From Terriglobia bacterium (lineage in GTDB: Bacteria > Acidobacteriota > Terriglobia > Bryobacterales > Bryobacteraceae): DNA of 64,000 bases. Location: positions 38,354 to 102,353 of the forward strand of contig JANYDS010000073.1 in the NCBI GenBank assembly GCA_025363475.1, written 5' to 3'. Positions 49,419-58,896 of this stretch are shown here, piece after piece; the first letter of the stretch is position 1; every line of letters begins with the position of its first letter. The notes below the pieces were generated by a model. The model was not told where the DNA came from, did no database searches, and saw nothing but the letters and a program-made list of their open reading frames with translations. The position numbers were made by a program, and so were the translations under genes.

Positions 49419-51565
49419 ATACGCTGAAGACCGTCGGTATCTCAACAACCCGCATCGACACGCTCCAGCGCGTGACAGGGAAAGCCCAATACACCAACGA
49501 TGTGAAGCTGCCCGGCATGCTCTACGCAAAGATCCTGCGCAGCCCGCATCCCCACGCCCGCATCCGCAGTATCGATACCTCGAAAGCGCTGGCCATGCCG
49601 GGCGTCAAAGCCGTCCTGACCAATGAAAACTGCAAGGTTATCTGGGGTGCCGGTTCCATCGCGGGCGGCGTGCAGTATTCAGATGAGATCAAGAAAATCA
49701 CGAAGCAGCACCGATACGCGTTTAACAACCCTGTGCGTTTTGCGGGCGAGCCGGTAGCGGCAGTCGCAGCCGTGAACCGGCACATCGCCGAAGAGGCACT
49801 GCTCAAGATCCATGTGGAATATGAGCCGCTGCCGTTTGTTCTGGATCAGGAAGACGCGATGAAGCCGGACGCGCCGCAGATCTGGCCGGAAGGCAATCTT
49901 GCGTTAAGCAACCGTAATGAAGCCGTCCCCATGGGGCAAAAGCGCGGCAACGTGCAGGACGCTTTTGCCAAATCAGATCAGGTTTTTGAAGACCGTTTCT
50001 CCACCGCGTTCGTCCACAACGCGCAGATGGAACCGCGCTCCGCCGTTGCCCACTGGGAAGGCGATCACCTCACTCTCTACACTCCCACCGGCGGCATAGC
50101 CAATTGCCGCACCGACATGGCGCGCGACCTCGGAATCGGGCAGGATAAAGTCCGTGTGATTTCGCAATACATGGGCGGCAATTTCGGCAATAAGAACCAG
50201 AATCAGGATGCCGATCTGATCGCCGCCATGCTGGCGAAACAAACCGGCGCACCCGTGAAACTGGAACTGTCGCGCAAGGAAGATTACATCGGCATGCACG
50301 GGCGCTGGCCCACCACGCAGTACTACAAAGTCGGTGTTTCAAAAGACGGTGCGATTCAGGGGATTCAGCTGCGCGGCTATTCCGGCATGGGTCCCTATCG
50401 CAAAAATTCCGGTGCCATGGCAGGCGTGGAACTCTATGAAGTCGCGAACGTGGAGACTTCGATTCATCCCGTTTATACCAACAAAACCGTCTCCGGCAAT
50501 TTCCGCGGACCGGAATTTCCGCAGGGCTATTTCGGCATGCAGTCCATGACTGATGAGGTCTGCGCCAACCTCAAAATGGACCCGGTCGATTTCGTTCTGA
50601 AGAACATGACCCGCAAGCCGGGCGGCGGGGCAAAGTATACGGACTATTCACTCGAAGAGTGCGTGAAACGGGGCGCTTCCGAATTTGAATGGGCGAAGCG
50701 CTGGAAGAAAGTACCGGGTTCCGACCCGGGTGCCATCAAGCGCGGCGCGGGCATGTCGTTCATGGCTTTCCGCTCCGGCCTCGGCCGCAGTGATGCTGTT
50801 ATTACAGTGAACGCCCAGGGCAAATACACCGTGCATGTCGGCGTCACCGACGTGGGCGCAGGAGCGAAATCCACCATGTGGATGATCGCAGCCGAGGAGC
50901 TGGGCGTGCCGCTTTCACAGGTAGATGTGATGTGGGGCGATACTGACCATTGCCCTTACTCCGTTGGCGAATCCGGCAGCCGGACAACGATCATGACCGG
51001 CGGCGCAGTTGTTGAAGCAGCGCGTGATCTGAAGAAGCAAATCGCCGCAAAAGGCATGCCTGCAGGAACGGCAATGCTGACGGCCACTGTGAGCGCGAAT
51101 CCGCGCCTGCCTGAAGGCCTGGTGCGGAGCGCCTTTGCCGCGCATTATGTGGAAGTGGAAGTGGATGCCGAACTGGGGCGGATCAAAGTTCTGAAATACC
51201 TTGCCGTTCATGATTGCGGCCGTATCATCAATCCGCTGACGGCCCACGGCCAGATTCATGGCGGCGTATTGATGGGTATCGGCATGGCCCTGCATGAAGA
51301 TCTGATTTATGACAAACGGTCCGGCACCGCGCTGACTGCGGGTTATTACGGGGCGCGGGTTCTGACTCACCGCGATGCACCGAAGATCGACGTCATCTTT
51401 ATCGAAAATGATGATGGCTACGGCCCGTATGGCGCCAAAAGTATTGGCGAGGCAGGCAAAGTTCCGGCGGTGGCCGCTGTTGGCAACGCGGTGGCCAATG
51501 CGATCGGACACAGGATGAAAGACCTGCCGATTACGCGGGATAAAGTGATTGCGGTGATGGCATGA
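49415..51565 (+). CDS. Molybdenum hydroxylase molybdopterin subunit (PaoC/YagR-like)
   Basis: 716 residues from ATG 49415. N-terminal xanthine-dehydrogenase-type region (RVTGKAQYTNDVKLPGMLYAKILRSPHPHARI) and four molybdopterin-cytosine-dinucleotide binding segments, for example GGNFGNKN and ESGSRTTIMTGGA. The presumed catalytic base is the Glu in KSIGEAGK. It oxidises aldehydes or N-heterocycles with water as oxygen donor. It lacks its own signal peptide and should ride with the Tat-tagged small subunit. Coupled by ATGA overlaps at both ends. Confidence 0.93.
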   Translation: MNTLKTVGISTTRIDTLQRVTGKAQYTNDVKLPGMLYAKILRSPHPHARIRSIDTSKALAMPGVKAVLTNENCKVIWGAGSIAGGVQYSDEIKKITKQHRYAFNNPVRFAGEPVAAVAAVNRHIAEEALLKIHVEYEPLPFVLDQEDAMKPDAPQIWPEGNLALSNRNEAVPMGQKRGNVQDAFAKSDQVFEDRFSTAFVHNAQMEPRSAVAHWEGDHLTLYTPTGGIANCRTDMARDLGIGQDKVRVISQYMGGNFGNKNQNQDADLIAAMLAKQTGAPVKLELSRKEDYIGMHGRWPTTQYYKVGVSKDGAIQGIQLRGYSGMGPYRKNSGAMAGVELYEVANVETSIHPVYTNKTVSGNFRGPEFPQGYFGMQSMTDEVCANLKMDPVDFVLKNMTRKPGGGAKYTDYSLEECVKRGASEFEWAKRWKKVPGSDPGAIKRGAGMSFMAFRSGLGRSDAVITVNAQGKYTVHVGVTDVGAGAKSTMWMIAAEELGVPLSQVDVMWGDTDHCPYSVGESGSRTTIMTGGAVVEAARDLKKQIAAKGMPAGTAMLTATVSANPRLPEGLVRSAFAAHYVEVEVDAELGRIKVLKYLAVHDCGRIINPLTAHGQIHGGVLMGIGMALHEDLIYDKRSGTALTAGYYGARVLTHRDAPKIDVIFIENDDGYGPYGAKSIGEAGKVPAVAAVGNAVANAIGHRMKDLPITRDKVIAVMA

Positions 51566-52554
51566 AGACCTTTTCGAATGTAAACGCGCGGGATGCGAAG
51601 CAGGCTGTGGCGCTTTCACAGCAGGCGCGTAAAGACGGCAAGACGCCGGCTTTCACAGGTGGTGGCAGCGACCTGCTGGGTATGGTCAAGGAGCGCATCA
51701 TTACGCCCGATGTCCTGGTACATCTGCGCGGCATGAAGGGCTTTGATCAAATCGAGCAGCGCGGCGGAGGGCTTGAGATCGGCGGCCAGGTGACCCTTGA
51801 CACCATCAGCCACCACCCGCTTATCCGGAGCCGGTATGCAGTATTGGCGGAGGCCGCCGAGACGGTTGCTACTCCGCAAATCCGCAACGTGGGCACCCTC
51901 GCGGGCAATGTTTCGCAGCGGCCCTGGTGCTGGTATTACCGCAACGGTTTTCCTTGTTTTAAAGCAGGCGGCAACACTTGTTTTTCCATCGCGGGAGAAA
52001 ACCAGTTCCACGCTATTTTCGGCGGCGGCCCCAGTTTCATCGTGCATCCTTCCGATACTGCGCCTGCACTCGTAGCGCTCAACGCGACTTTCAAAATCGC
52101 CGGCCCGGGTGGAGATCGCACCGTTGCGGCTTCTGATTTTTTTGTTCTCCCAAAACAGAATGCCGCGCATGAAAACATATTGAAAGACGACGAGTTTCTG
52201 GCGTCAGTACATCTGCCCGCGCCGAGGCCCGGCACCAGAAGCACCTACCATAAAATCATGGATCGTGAAGCCTGGACCCATGCGGTAGTCAGCGCCGCAA
52301 TCGTCCTCGAAATGGATCATGACATCTGCAGGTCAGCCCGGATCGTACTGGGCGGCGTGGCCCCGGTTCCATGGCATGTACCCGGCGCTGAAAAACTCCT
52401 CGTTGGTCAGAAAATCACGCCCGAACTGATCGCGAAAGTTGCGGAGGTCTCCATCGCGGGGGCCAACCCGCTGGCGAAGAACGCTTACAAAGTGCCGCTC
52501 ACGCGAAACACCGTCAAACGCACTTTAACGGAACTCACGGGACTCACGGGATGA
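51562..52554 (+). CDS. Molybdenum hydroxylase FAD subunit (PaoB/YagS-like)
   Basis: 330 residues of the FAD_binding_5/CO-dehydrogenase-flavoprotein fold (GGGSDLLGMVKERI, TPQIRNVGTLAGNVSQRPWC). Cysteines in WCWYY, PCFKAGGNTC match the loop that holds an extra 4Fe-4S cluster in PaoB and 4-hydroxybenzoyl-CoA reductase. It accepts electrons from the 2Fe-2S subunit and passes them on. It is last of the three-gene operon. Its 3' end overlaps the convergent membrane-protein gene by 11 bp. No XdhC/PaoD maturation gene is in the window. Confidence 0.92.
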   Translation: MKTFSNVNARDAKQAVALSQQARKDGKTPAFTGGGSDLLGMVKERIITPDVLVHLRGMKGFDQIEQRGGGLEIGGQVTLDTISHHPLIRSRYAVLAEAAETVATPQIRNVGTLAGNVSQRPWCWYYRNGFPCFKAGGNTCFSIAGENQFHAIFGGGPSFIVHPSDTAPALVALNATFKIAGPGGDRTVAASDFFVLPKQNAAHENILKDDEFLASVHLPAPRPGTRSTYHKIMDREAWTHAVVSAAIVLEMDHDICRSARIVLGGVAPVPWHVPGAEKLLVGQKITPELIAKVAEVSIAGANPLAKNAYKVPLTRNTVKRTLTELTGLTG

Positions 52555-54268
52555 TCGTAAACGACCCGGCGGCGGGCAGCCATCCCTGATGGCAAAACCG
52601 GACTCGTTCGATTTGAACCAGGCCGCGTTCTGCGTCCTGGCCGATTCGTACGCTTCCGGCACCGCTGGCATCAAGGGTAGTCCAGTTCTTCCAGATGCCT
52701 GATCGTGCCAGTTCGTCTTCCGGCATCCGGTACTCAACATCCACAGGACACGAGGCGTGTTCTGGCAGACTAACCTTTACCACCAAACCCCGGTCAACCG
52801 TGTCAGGAACAACCCTCATCAGCACCGGAGAGGCTGACTCCGGCTGAGTCACCGCCACTACCCGGACCGGATCCTTACCCGCATAAATCACAGTCTGATA
52901 AGCCGAGAGATCCCCGGCGTCATACGCAGCGCCCATTTGCGGAATCCGGTCTACCCAGATCGAGGCATCGTGATAGGCCAGCCGCATCAGAAACAGCGGT
53001 GACCACGCGACATCTGAATACCTGTCTTCGGCCACCAGAATCCGGCTGCCCTTCGGCAAACTCGGACGAACCATCAACTGCGCGTCAAGCATAGAACGCA
53101 GCCTGTGCTGCTCGTCCGCAAACAAAGCCCCCATTTGGGAAGCAGGCACCCGCTGCCAGACAAACAACCCGGCCGCCAGACAAAAGAGAATCGCGACTTC
53201 ACGATACGAAAATTCCGAAGTCCCCGGAATCTTCGCCAGTAATACGGAAAGCAGCGACGCGCCGTACAGAGCCCAGCCCAGCCACGGAATGTACCAGACA
53301 AAACCAGCCCGGTCTGGAATCACCAGAACCGGAACCAGTGTCACCAGAGCGAATAGCATTCCGAAAACCATTCCCCGGTTTCGCAGCCACAGTGCGGTGG
53401 CGAGGGCGATAGCCACGCCTACACCCAGAGCTGCCGGCGTCAAATCCCCCGAAGGAAGCCCCATCGCATAATAGTGCCTTGCCTGGCCGATGATGAAAGC
53501 AGCCGACGCCCTTGGCTGGTAGAGCGAATTGATGCTCATCTGACTCGGAACTCTTGTCTTCACCAGAGCAAACAAAATCGTAATCGCCGCCGCAATGCCG
53601 GGTACCATGATCCGTTTACGAAAGTCGTGCAGGTTCCGGTGGAAAACGCCCTCATAGATCACGAAAACCACCGGCCACATGATCGCCATTTCCTTGAACT
53701 CCAGCGCCAGGCAGTAGAGCGCGATGATTCCGCACGCCGCGGCAACTGACGGCAGCTTTCCCGCCTGTCTGACTCGCAAATACCAGATAAGGGAAGCAAT
53801 CCCAAACGAAAAGCAGAGAATGTCATACAACGTACCGGTGTTGAAATAAAGCTCCGCCATCAGCACGTGAAAAGCGAACACGAGCACGCCAAACATCGAA
53901 ACCCGGCGGGATCGCGTCAGCGCGAACAGAAACTCTTCCGCCAGCCCCAGATTGAACACGAGCAAGGCGTAACAAAAGATTCGGAATCCAATCGGATTCA
54001 GACCCAACGCGCCATAAAGCGCCCGGTAAACCACGCCGCCTGCTGGCCGGTATTCTGGAGTGGCAACCACGAAGACATTCAGCAACAGCATCCAGAAAGA
54101 ACGCTGCCCATATCCGTGCAGAAACTGAATATTCATCAGGTCGTCCTCGCTGAAAAAGGCAAAGAGACCCCGCCAGGAAAGGCTAAAAAAATACACCAGA
54201 ATCACCAGCCAGGCAGCAACCAGAGGCCACTTGTTGCGGCGCCCGGCCGGGTTCAGAATCGGTTCCAG
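52544..54268 (-). CDS. Polytopic membrane protein (GT39/ArnT-like), probable CTG start
   Basis: About 574 residues with ten or so membrane helices (about 20-390) and a soluble C-terminal domain (about 410-570). The early acidic motif FFSEDDLMNIQF after the first helix is like the Asp/Glu loop of lipid-linked-sugar glycosyltransferases, so a GT39/ArnT-like role is possible. GTG 54205 would start in the middle of the first helix. The frame is open upstream to a TGA with no ATG, GTG or TTG; CTG at 54268 gives a full helix preceded by basic residues (PAGRRNKW). It begins 4 bp after the cysE stop. Confidence 0.7.
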   Translation of the reverse strand: MEPILNPAGRRNKWPLVAAWLVILVYFFSLSWRGLFAFFSEDDLMNIQFLHGYGQRSFWMLLLNVFVVATPEYRPAGGVVYRALYGALGLNPIGFRIFCYALLVFNLGLAEEFLFALTRSRRVSMFGVLVFAFHVLMAELYFNTGTLYDILCFSFGIASLIWYLRVRQAGKLPSVAAACGIIALYCLALEFKEMAIMWPVVFVIYEGVFHRNLHDFRKRIMVPGIAAAITILFALVKTRVPSQMSINSLYQPRASAAFIIGQARHYYAMGLPSGDLTPAALGVGVAIALATALWLRNRGMVFGMLFALVTLVPVLVIPDRAGFVWYIPWLGWALYGASLLSVLLAKIPGTSEFSYREVAILFCLAAGLFVWQRVPASQMGALFADEQHRLRSMLDAQLMVRPSLPKGSRILVAEDRYSDVAWSPLFLMRLAYHDASIWVDRIPQMGAAYDAGDLSAYQTVIYAGKDPVRVVAVTQPESASPVLMRVVPDTVDRGLVVKVSLPEHASCPVDVEYRMPEDELARSGIWKNWTTLDASGAGSVRIGQDAERGLVQIERVRFCHQGWLPAAGSFTIIP

Positions 54269-54272
54269 ATGG

Positions 54273-54896
54273 CTACCCGTTCAGCCGCGCTTCAAGGTCC
54301 GCCACCCGGCGCTTTAAGTCTTCGATTTCCTGACCCTCAGGGTCAGGCAGCAGCCCGTGATCCAGCACGCCAAGGGAACCCTCACCGGTGTGTACGATCC
54401 GGCCAGGAATCCCCACCACCGTGCAGTCATTCGGCACCGACTTAACCACCACCGAACCTGCGCCGATTTTCACGCGGTCACCGATCTCAATTCCGCCCAA
54501 CACCTTGGCCCCGGTCCCGACAACCACGTTGTTGCCTAAAGTGGGATGCCGCTTGCCGCGCTCATGCCCGGTGCCGCCGAGTGTCACGCCCTGATAAATC
54601 AGCACATCGTCACCGATATCCGCAGTCTCACCGATCACTACGCCCATGCCGTGGTCAATGAAAAACCGACGTCCGATTTTCGCGCCAGGATGAATTTCAA
54701 TCCCGGTTAAAAACCGTGAAAGCTGGGAGATGAACCGGGGCAAAATGGGGATGCCCATTTCATAGAGACGATGCGCCAGCCGGTGAAACAACACCGCGTG
54801 AAAGCCCGGATAACAGAGCACGATTTCAAGCAGACTCCGCGCCGCAGGATCTTCCCGGTAGATGGTGGCGATCTGCTCGCGGATTGTGCCAAACAC
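54273..54896 (-). CDS. cysE: Serine O-acetyltransferase
   Basis: 207 residues. An N-terminal helical domain ([23 protein letters not shown]), then a left-handed beta helix of hexapeptide repeats with the catalytic His-Asp region ([19 protein letters not shown]) and a C-terminal coiled-coil tail. It makes O-acetylserine for cysteine synthesis from serine and acetyl-CoA. I chose GTG 54896, which gives the family-typical N-terminus and a 19-bp gap after nuoI; an in-frame TTG at 54950 would lie inside nuoI. Confidence 0.93.
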   Translation of the reverse strand: MFGTIREQIATIYREDPAARSLLEIVLCYPGFHAVLFHRLAHRLYEMGIPILPRFISQLSRFLTGIEIHPGAKIGRRFFIDHGMGVVIGETADIGDDVLIYQGVTLGGTGHERGKRHPTLGNNVVVGTGAKVLGGIEIGDRVKIGAGSVVVKSVPNDCTVVGIPGRIVHTGEGSLGVLDHGLLPDPEGQEIEDLKRRVADLEARLNG

Positions 54897-54915
54897 TTGG
54901 TGATTTGGATGCGCG

Positions 54916-55419
54916 CTAATGCGCTGACGCTTCAGACCAATCAGAAACAACCGGCGCCTGCGCGCCAGCCGGAATCGCTACCAGCATGTCTTCTTTGCGT
55001 TTGATCAGCGTTGAAGTGTTGTAGCTGGCCACTTCAAAGCCGTGGCCGTGGGTAATCGCATCGGTCGGGCAGGCTTCCACACAAAAGCCGCAGAAAATGC
55101 AGCGGTTGTAATCGATGTTGTAAACCTTCGCATACCGCTCGCCGCCGCTGATGCGCACGGTCTCGGTATTTTCGGCGGCTTCGATGTAAATACAGCTCGC
55201 AGGGCAGGCAGCAGCACAAAGGAAACACGCCACGCACTTTTCCATCCCGTTCTCATCCCGCTGCAGCTCATGTACTCCGCGGAACCGCTCCTGGAGCTTT
55301 GGCGGTTCATCCGGATAGTTCTCGGTCACGGTCGGAGACATCATCTCCTTCATCGTCACGGTCATGCCTTTGGCAATGGCCGCAGCAGCGCCGATTACTT
55401 CTCCGAGGATATTCGCCAT
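54916..55419 (-). CDS. nuoI: NADH-quinone oxidoreductase subunit I (NuoI-like), stand-alone
   Basis: 167 residues with two 4Fe-4S motifs, [12 protein letters not shown] and [12 protein letters not shown], and the NuoI-type spacing around [14 protein letters not shown]. In complex I it relays electrons towards quinone. No other nuo gene lies nearby: neighbours are cysE and a STAS protein. It could be the only copy, separated from the main nuo operon, or a second version serving another ferredoxin-type complex. The N-terminal region is helical. Confidence 0.88.
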   Translation of the reverse strand: MANILGEVIGAAAAIAKGMTVTMKEMMSPTVTENYPDEPPKLQERFRGVHELQRDENGMEKCVACFLCAAACPASCIYIEAAENTETVRISGGERYAKVYNIDYNRCIFCGFCVEACPTDAITHGHGFEVASYNTSTLIKRKEDMLVAIPAGAQAPVVSDWSEASAH

Positions 55420-55444
55420 ATCGTCTTATTATCTTAACGAATGG

Positions 55445-55849
55445 CTATTCATCCTTGAGTTGATTGACGAAGGCGAGCAGGTCGAAGCGCTTGATTTCAC
55501 GCTCGGGGAAGAAGCTGTTGACGGCATCCAGTTCCTCTTCAAACACTTCAAAAAGCGTGTCCAGACGGGTCATAACAATCAGTTCAATATTGCGCCGGTT
55601 CACGTGTACCAGCTTGGCCAGGCCGCCTGAATTGGAAGCGCGTTTTGAACACATCACCATCGCGCCCAGACCCGTGGAATCCACTTTGTCCACCAGTTTC
55701 ATGTTCAAAATCAGCCGCGCATCGGGCAATCCAGCAATTTCTTCAAAGGCAGCACGAAACGCCGTTGCCTCATCACCCGCGCTGATGCGGCCCTTCAGGT
55801 CCAGCACCACAATGCCTTCTCGTTCGCGGCGGATAATTTCAAGGCTCAT
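55445..55849 (-). CDS. STAS-domain anti-sigma-factor antagonist
   Basis: 134 residues from ATG 55849. The STAS fold is clear: GIVVLDLKGRISAGDEATAFR at the N-terminus and the Asp-Ser of LVDKVDSTGLGAMV, where the serine is the site phosphorylated by an anti-sigma kinase in SpoIIAA/RsbV proteins. It probably takes part in a partner-switching pathway. No anti-sigma kinase or sigma factor gene is adjacent, so its partners must be encoded elsewhere. The 26-residue C-terminal tail extends past the usual domain end. Confidence 0.88.
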   Translation of the reverse strand: MSLEIIRREREGIVVLDLKGRISAGDEATAFRAAFEEIAGLPDARLILNMKLVDKVDSTGLGAMVMCSKRASNSGGLAKLVHVNRRNIELIVMTRLDTLFEVFEEELDAVNSFFPEREIKRFDLLAFVNQLKDE

Positions 55850-55854
55850 AAAGG

Positions 55855-56940
55855 TTAGAGTGCAATTGCAGGACCAAAGTTGCAATCGGGCTTCTGCATG
55901 CTTCCAGGCTGTGCCCAGCGTTCTTCAAAACGCTTCGAAGGAGCACCTGCGAAATGTGAAACCAGTGGCACGCCGCAAGCCGCCGCCGCATGCTGACCCG
56001 CCGAATCGTAGCCTGTATAAAAATCGCTCTGCTGAATAATCGATGCGAAGCCTGCAAATGAACCTTCCCAGAAACGCGCCCTGCCCGCACCTGCCGCCGT
56101 AGCCCGCGCCGCCTCTTCCCCGCCCGCACCACGGTCCAGCCACACCGTGGCAAAGCGCGCGGTAAGGTCACGTATCAGTTCAGTTTCGAATGCGGCCGAG
56201 ATACGCTTGCTGTCATTACCACCCACCCCCAAACTCACAGCGGCGCGCGGTCGTGCGTCATCCAGTTCCACCCGAGCTGGAGCAATATAGGCCCTGCCCG
56301 CGACACCAAAAGTGGCCGACAGCCAGTTCCGCGTCAGGTCGGTAAGATTGGGCGCGCTGTCGGCAGTCCGACTGGGAAAGTGGAAAAAACTTCGCGGTTC
56401 ACAGACGGGAATCAGACCCAGCTGTGTCATCCGCGAATCCGGGTCAATCACAATGCTGTTCACGGCATCCAACCGCCCGCGAAGTTCAGAAGCGAACGCT
56501 ATGCGCTCACTCACAGGTCCGGAACGCGGGTAGTTGGCTTCAAGATGAACAATTCGGGTATCCACCGCAAATAATTCCGCGGATTTCCTGTTCGCCACAA
56601 ACACAATTCGCGCTGAGGGAAAGCGCAGTTTCATGGCATCCAGAACAATGCTCGTGATCTTGATATCCGCACCCAGGGTAACCCGTGAAAGCACGTAAAC
56701 GGTTTCAACATACGCCGGAATTTCAGGCTGCGGACGCTCCACCACCGGAATCCATGCCGTCATCAGCCGGTTATATGCTGCCGCCTGTTCCGGTTCAAAC
56801 GAATCGGCCAGCGGTTCAATGATCAGCCGGAAGAAATCCGCCGGCTTGTTCTCACCCAAATCGAAGATGAAACCAGGCGGCAGGTCACCACCCTCACGGA
56901 TCGCTGCCAGCGCCTCGTTACACGAAATACTTGCGGACAA
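55855..56940 (-). CDS. Glycosyltransferase family 9-like (heptosyltransferase-like) protein
   Basis: 361 residues with a two-domain GT-B outline. The first half contains YVLSRVTLGADIKITSIVLDAM, like the start of heptosyltransferases, and SIVIDPDSRMTQLGLIP; the second has SLGVGGNDSKR and a late sugar-nucleotide-binding-type FYTGYDSAGQHAAAACGVPLV, close to the D-S/T-G-x-x-H-x-A box of GT9. It probably adds a sugar to lipopolysaccharide or another surface glycan. The TTG start overlaps the mtnP 3' end by 23 bp. Confidence 0.72.
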   Translation of the reverse strand: MSASISCNEALAAIREGGDLPPGFIFDLGENKPADFFRLIIEPLADSFEPEQAAAYNRLMTAWIPVVERPQPEIPAYVETVYVLSRVTLGADIKITSIVLDAMKLRFPSARIVFVANRKSAELFAVDTRIVHLEANYPRSGPVSERIAFASELRGRLDAVNSIVIDPDSRMTQLGLIPVCEPRSFFHFPSRTADSAPNLTDLTRNWLSATFGVAGRAYIAPARVELDDARPRAAVSLGVGGNDSKRISAAFETELIRDLTARFATVWLDRGAGGEEAARATAAGAGRARFWEGSFAGFASIIQQSDFYTGYDSAGQHAAAACGVPLVSHFAGAPSKRFEERWAQPGSMQKPDCNFGPAIAL

Positions 56941-57775
56941 TGGGTCCCAGCTTTTCGATGGTGGCTTTCGGCACCACTGCCTTATCTGTAATCAGCGCGT
57001 GTTGCAGCGACGTACCGCACTTGCACGTACGATCCGCAGGCATCGCTTTCACTGCCTGCGCCACCACCTGGCAGGCATTGGCCGCATTCTGATTCAGCAC
57101 ACGAATAATATCGGTAACTTCAACTGCTTCATGCTCGGAATGCCAGCAATCGTAATCGGTCACCATGGCGATAGTGACGTAGCAGATTTCGGCTTCCCGC
57201 GCGAGCTTCGCTTCCTGCAGGTTCGTCATGCCAATCACATCCATGTTCCATGACCGGTACAGATGTGATTCGGCCTTCGTCGAAAACGCCGGGCCCTCCA
57301 TACACAGATAGGTTCCGCCGCGTTTCGCATTCACGCCTGCGGTTGCACACGCCGCTTCCGCGACCGCCGACAACTGCGGACACACCGGATCAGCAAAACT
57401 GACATGCGCCACGAGACCTTCGCCAAAGAAGGTAGAAATACGACCGCGCGTGCGGTCTACAAACTGGTCCGGAATCACGAAATCGAGCGGCTTGTGTTCT
57501 TCCTTGAGTGAACCCACCGCACTGAGCGAAAGTATCCGTTCCACGCTCAGCGATTTCATGCCGTAAATATTGGCGCGAAAATTAAGCTCTGACGGCGAGA
57601 TGCGGTGACCACGGCCGTGCCGCGCCAGAAAAGCCACCTCATGGCCTTCCAGTTCACCCGTAATAAAGTTGTCGGACGGCGAGCCGAACGGGGTCTCAAT
57701 CGTAACCTCCCGCTGGGCTTTGAAACCCGGCATAGAGTAAAGTCCGCTGCCACCGATAATGCCGATTGTTGCCAA
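56918..57775 (-). CDS. mtnP: S-methyl-5'-thioadenosine phosphorylase
   Basis: 285 residues of the PNP/MTAP family. IGIIGGSGLYSM at the N-terminus, phosphate- and base-binding segments (ARHGRGHRISPSELNFRAN, CMEGPAFSTKAESHLYRSW), and the purine-site MVTDYDCWH. It splits methylthioadenosine, the by-product of polyamine synthesis, to adenine and methylthioribose-1-phosphate. I chose TTG 57775, preceded by GAGGAG at a good distance. It follows the MeaB fusion gene by 11 bp. Functionally it complements the putrescine genes at 5-7 kb. Confidence 0.93.
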   Translation of the reverse strand: MATIGIIGGSGLYSMPGFKAQREVTIETPFGSPSDNFITGELEGHEVAFLARHGRGHRISPSELNFRANIYGMKSLSVERILSLSAVGSLKEEHKPLDFVIPDQFVDRTRGRISTFFGEGLVAHVSFADPVCPQLSAVAEAACATAGVNAKRGGTYLCMEGPAFSTKAESHLYRSWNMDVIGMTNLQEAKLAREAEICYVTIAMVTDYDCWHSEHEAVEVTDIIRVLNQNAANACQVVAQAVKAMPADRTCKCGTSLQHALITDKAVVPKATIEKLGPIVRKYFV

Positions 57776-57786
57776 TTTCGCTCCTC

Positions 57787-58893
57787 TTATTCCTGAATAA
57801 GTTCCCATAGTACGCCACCCGTGCTGGCCGGATGGATGAACACATACAGGTGCCCGCCGGCCCCGCGTTGTGGCTTGCCCAGCAGCCGGACACCCGCACT
57901 TTCGAGGCGGCTTACAGTGGCGGGCAAGTCCGGAACTTTCATTGCGACGTGGTGCAGGCCGGGTCCCCGCTTTTCCAGAAATCTGGCAATTGTCGATGAG
58001 GCGTCAAGCGGCTCCAGCAGTTCCACGCGGGCCTCGCCAGCGGGCAACATCGCCACTTTAACTTTTTCATGTTCAACCGTTTCGCGCGAAAGGACAGGCA
58101 GACCCAGACTCGTTTCATAAAACGGCAGAGCTTCGTCCAGAGAGCGCACCGCGATCCCCAGATGATCAACTTTCCAGCTCTGCTCCGGCTGAAGGTGCAG
58201 CCTGCGCTGCCGGGTTTGCAGTTCGTCCGCAAGTTCGGGGACACCGGTGCCATCAATCGCAACCGTGCGCAGAATCACTGGCACCACCGCCCCATGGCCC
58301 AGCGAGAGCATCGCCTGAATCTCGCGCTGCGTCTGTTGCGCGCCAGGCCGGTCGGCTTTGTTGATTACGAAGATGTCCGCGATCTCCATAATGCCAGCCT
58401 TGATCGCCTGAACATCGTCACCCATACCGGGCACCAGCACCACCACCGTAACGTCGGCGAGGGAGGCAATTTCAATCTCATCCTGCCCCACCCCCACGGT
58501 TTCGATGATGATGAAATCGAATCCGGCTGCACGGAACAAGCGTGAAAGCGCGGCGCTGGTTCGGGCCAGTCCGCCCGACGCCCCGCGCGTAGCCATCGAG
58601 CGGATAAACACCCCGGCATCTGCATGATGACGCTGCATCCGGATACGGTCGCCCAGAATAGCCCCGTGCGTCACGCGGCTGGTAGGGTCAACCGCAATAA
58701 TCGCGACCGTCTTCCCGCGCTGGCGGAATTCAGCGGTTAGCCCGTCGACGAGCGAGCTCTTCCCTGCGCCTGGGGGGCCCGTGATTCCAATAATCAGGCC
58801 TTCGCCGGGGGGCAGCGCGGCAATGCGTTCCAGGGCTTCGGGTGCACCGTTTTCAACTGCAGAGGCCAGTCGGGCCAGGTCACGAATCGTCAT
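57787..58893 (-). CDS. MeaB-type GTPase fused to methylmalonyl-CoA epimerase
   Basis: 368 residues in two parts. Residues 1 to about 235 are a G3E GTPase of the MeaB/ArgK type: Walker A GPPGAGKSS (39-47), VDPTSR, ETVGVGQ and NKAD, the last recognising guanine. Residues about 238-368 are a VOC fold matching methylmalonyl-CoA epimerase, with metal ligands in VDHLGIAV, LHHVAMKV and the late Glu of VLWELIQE. MeaB protects and reloads B12-dependent methylmalonyl-CoA mutase; the epimerase supplies its (R)-substrate. The MeaB part is shorter than free-standing MeaB (about 310-330). The mutase gene is not in the window. Confidence 0.92.
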   Translation of the reverse strand: MTIRDLARLASAVENGAPEALERIAALPPGEGLIIGITGPPGAGKSSLVDGLTAEFRQRGKTVAIIAVDPTSRVTHGAILGDRIRMQRHHADAGVFIRSMATRGASGGLARTSAALSRLFRAAGFDFIIIETVGVGQDEIEIASLADVTVVVLVPGMGDDVQAIKAGIMEIADIFVINKADRPGAQQTQREIQAMLSLGHGAVVPVILRTVAIDGTGVPELADELQTRQRRLHLQPEQSWKVDHLGIAVRSLDEALPFYETSLGLPVLSRETVEHEKVKVAMLPAGEARVELLEPLDASSTIARFLEKRGPGLHHVAMKVPDLPATVSRLESAGVRLLGKPQRGAGGHLYVFIHPASTGGVLWELIQE

Positions 58894-58896
58894 GGG

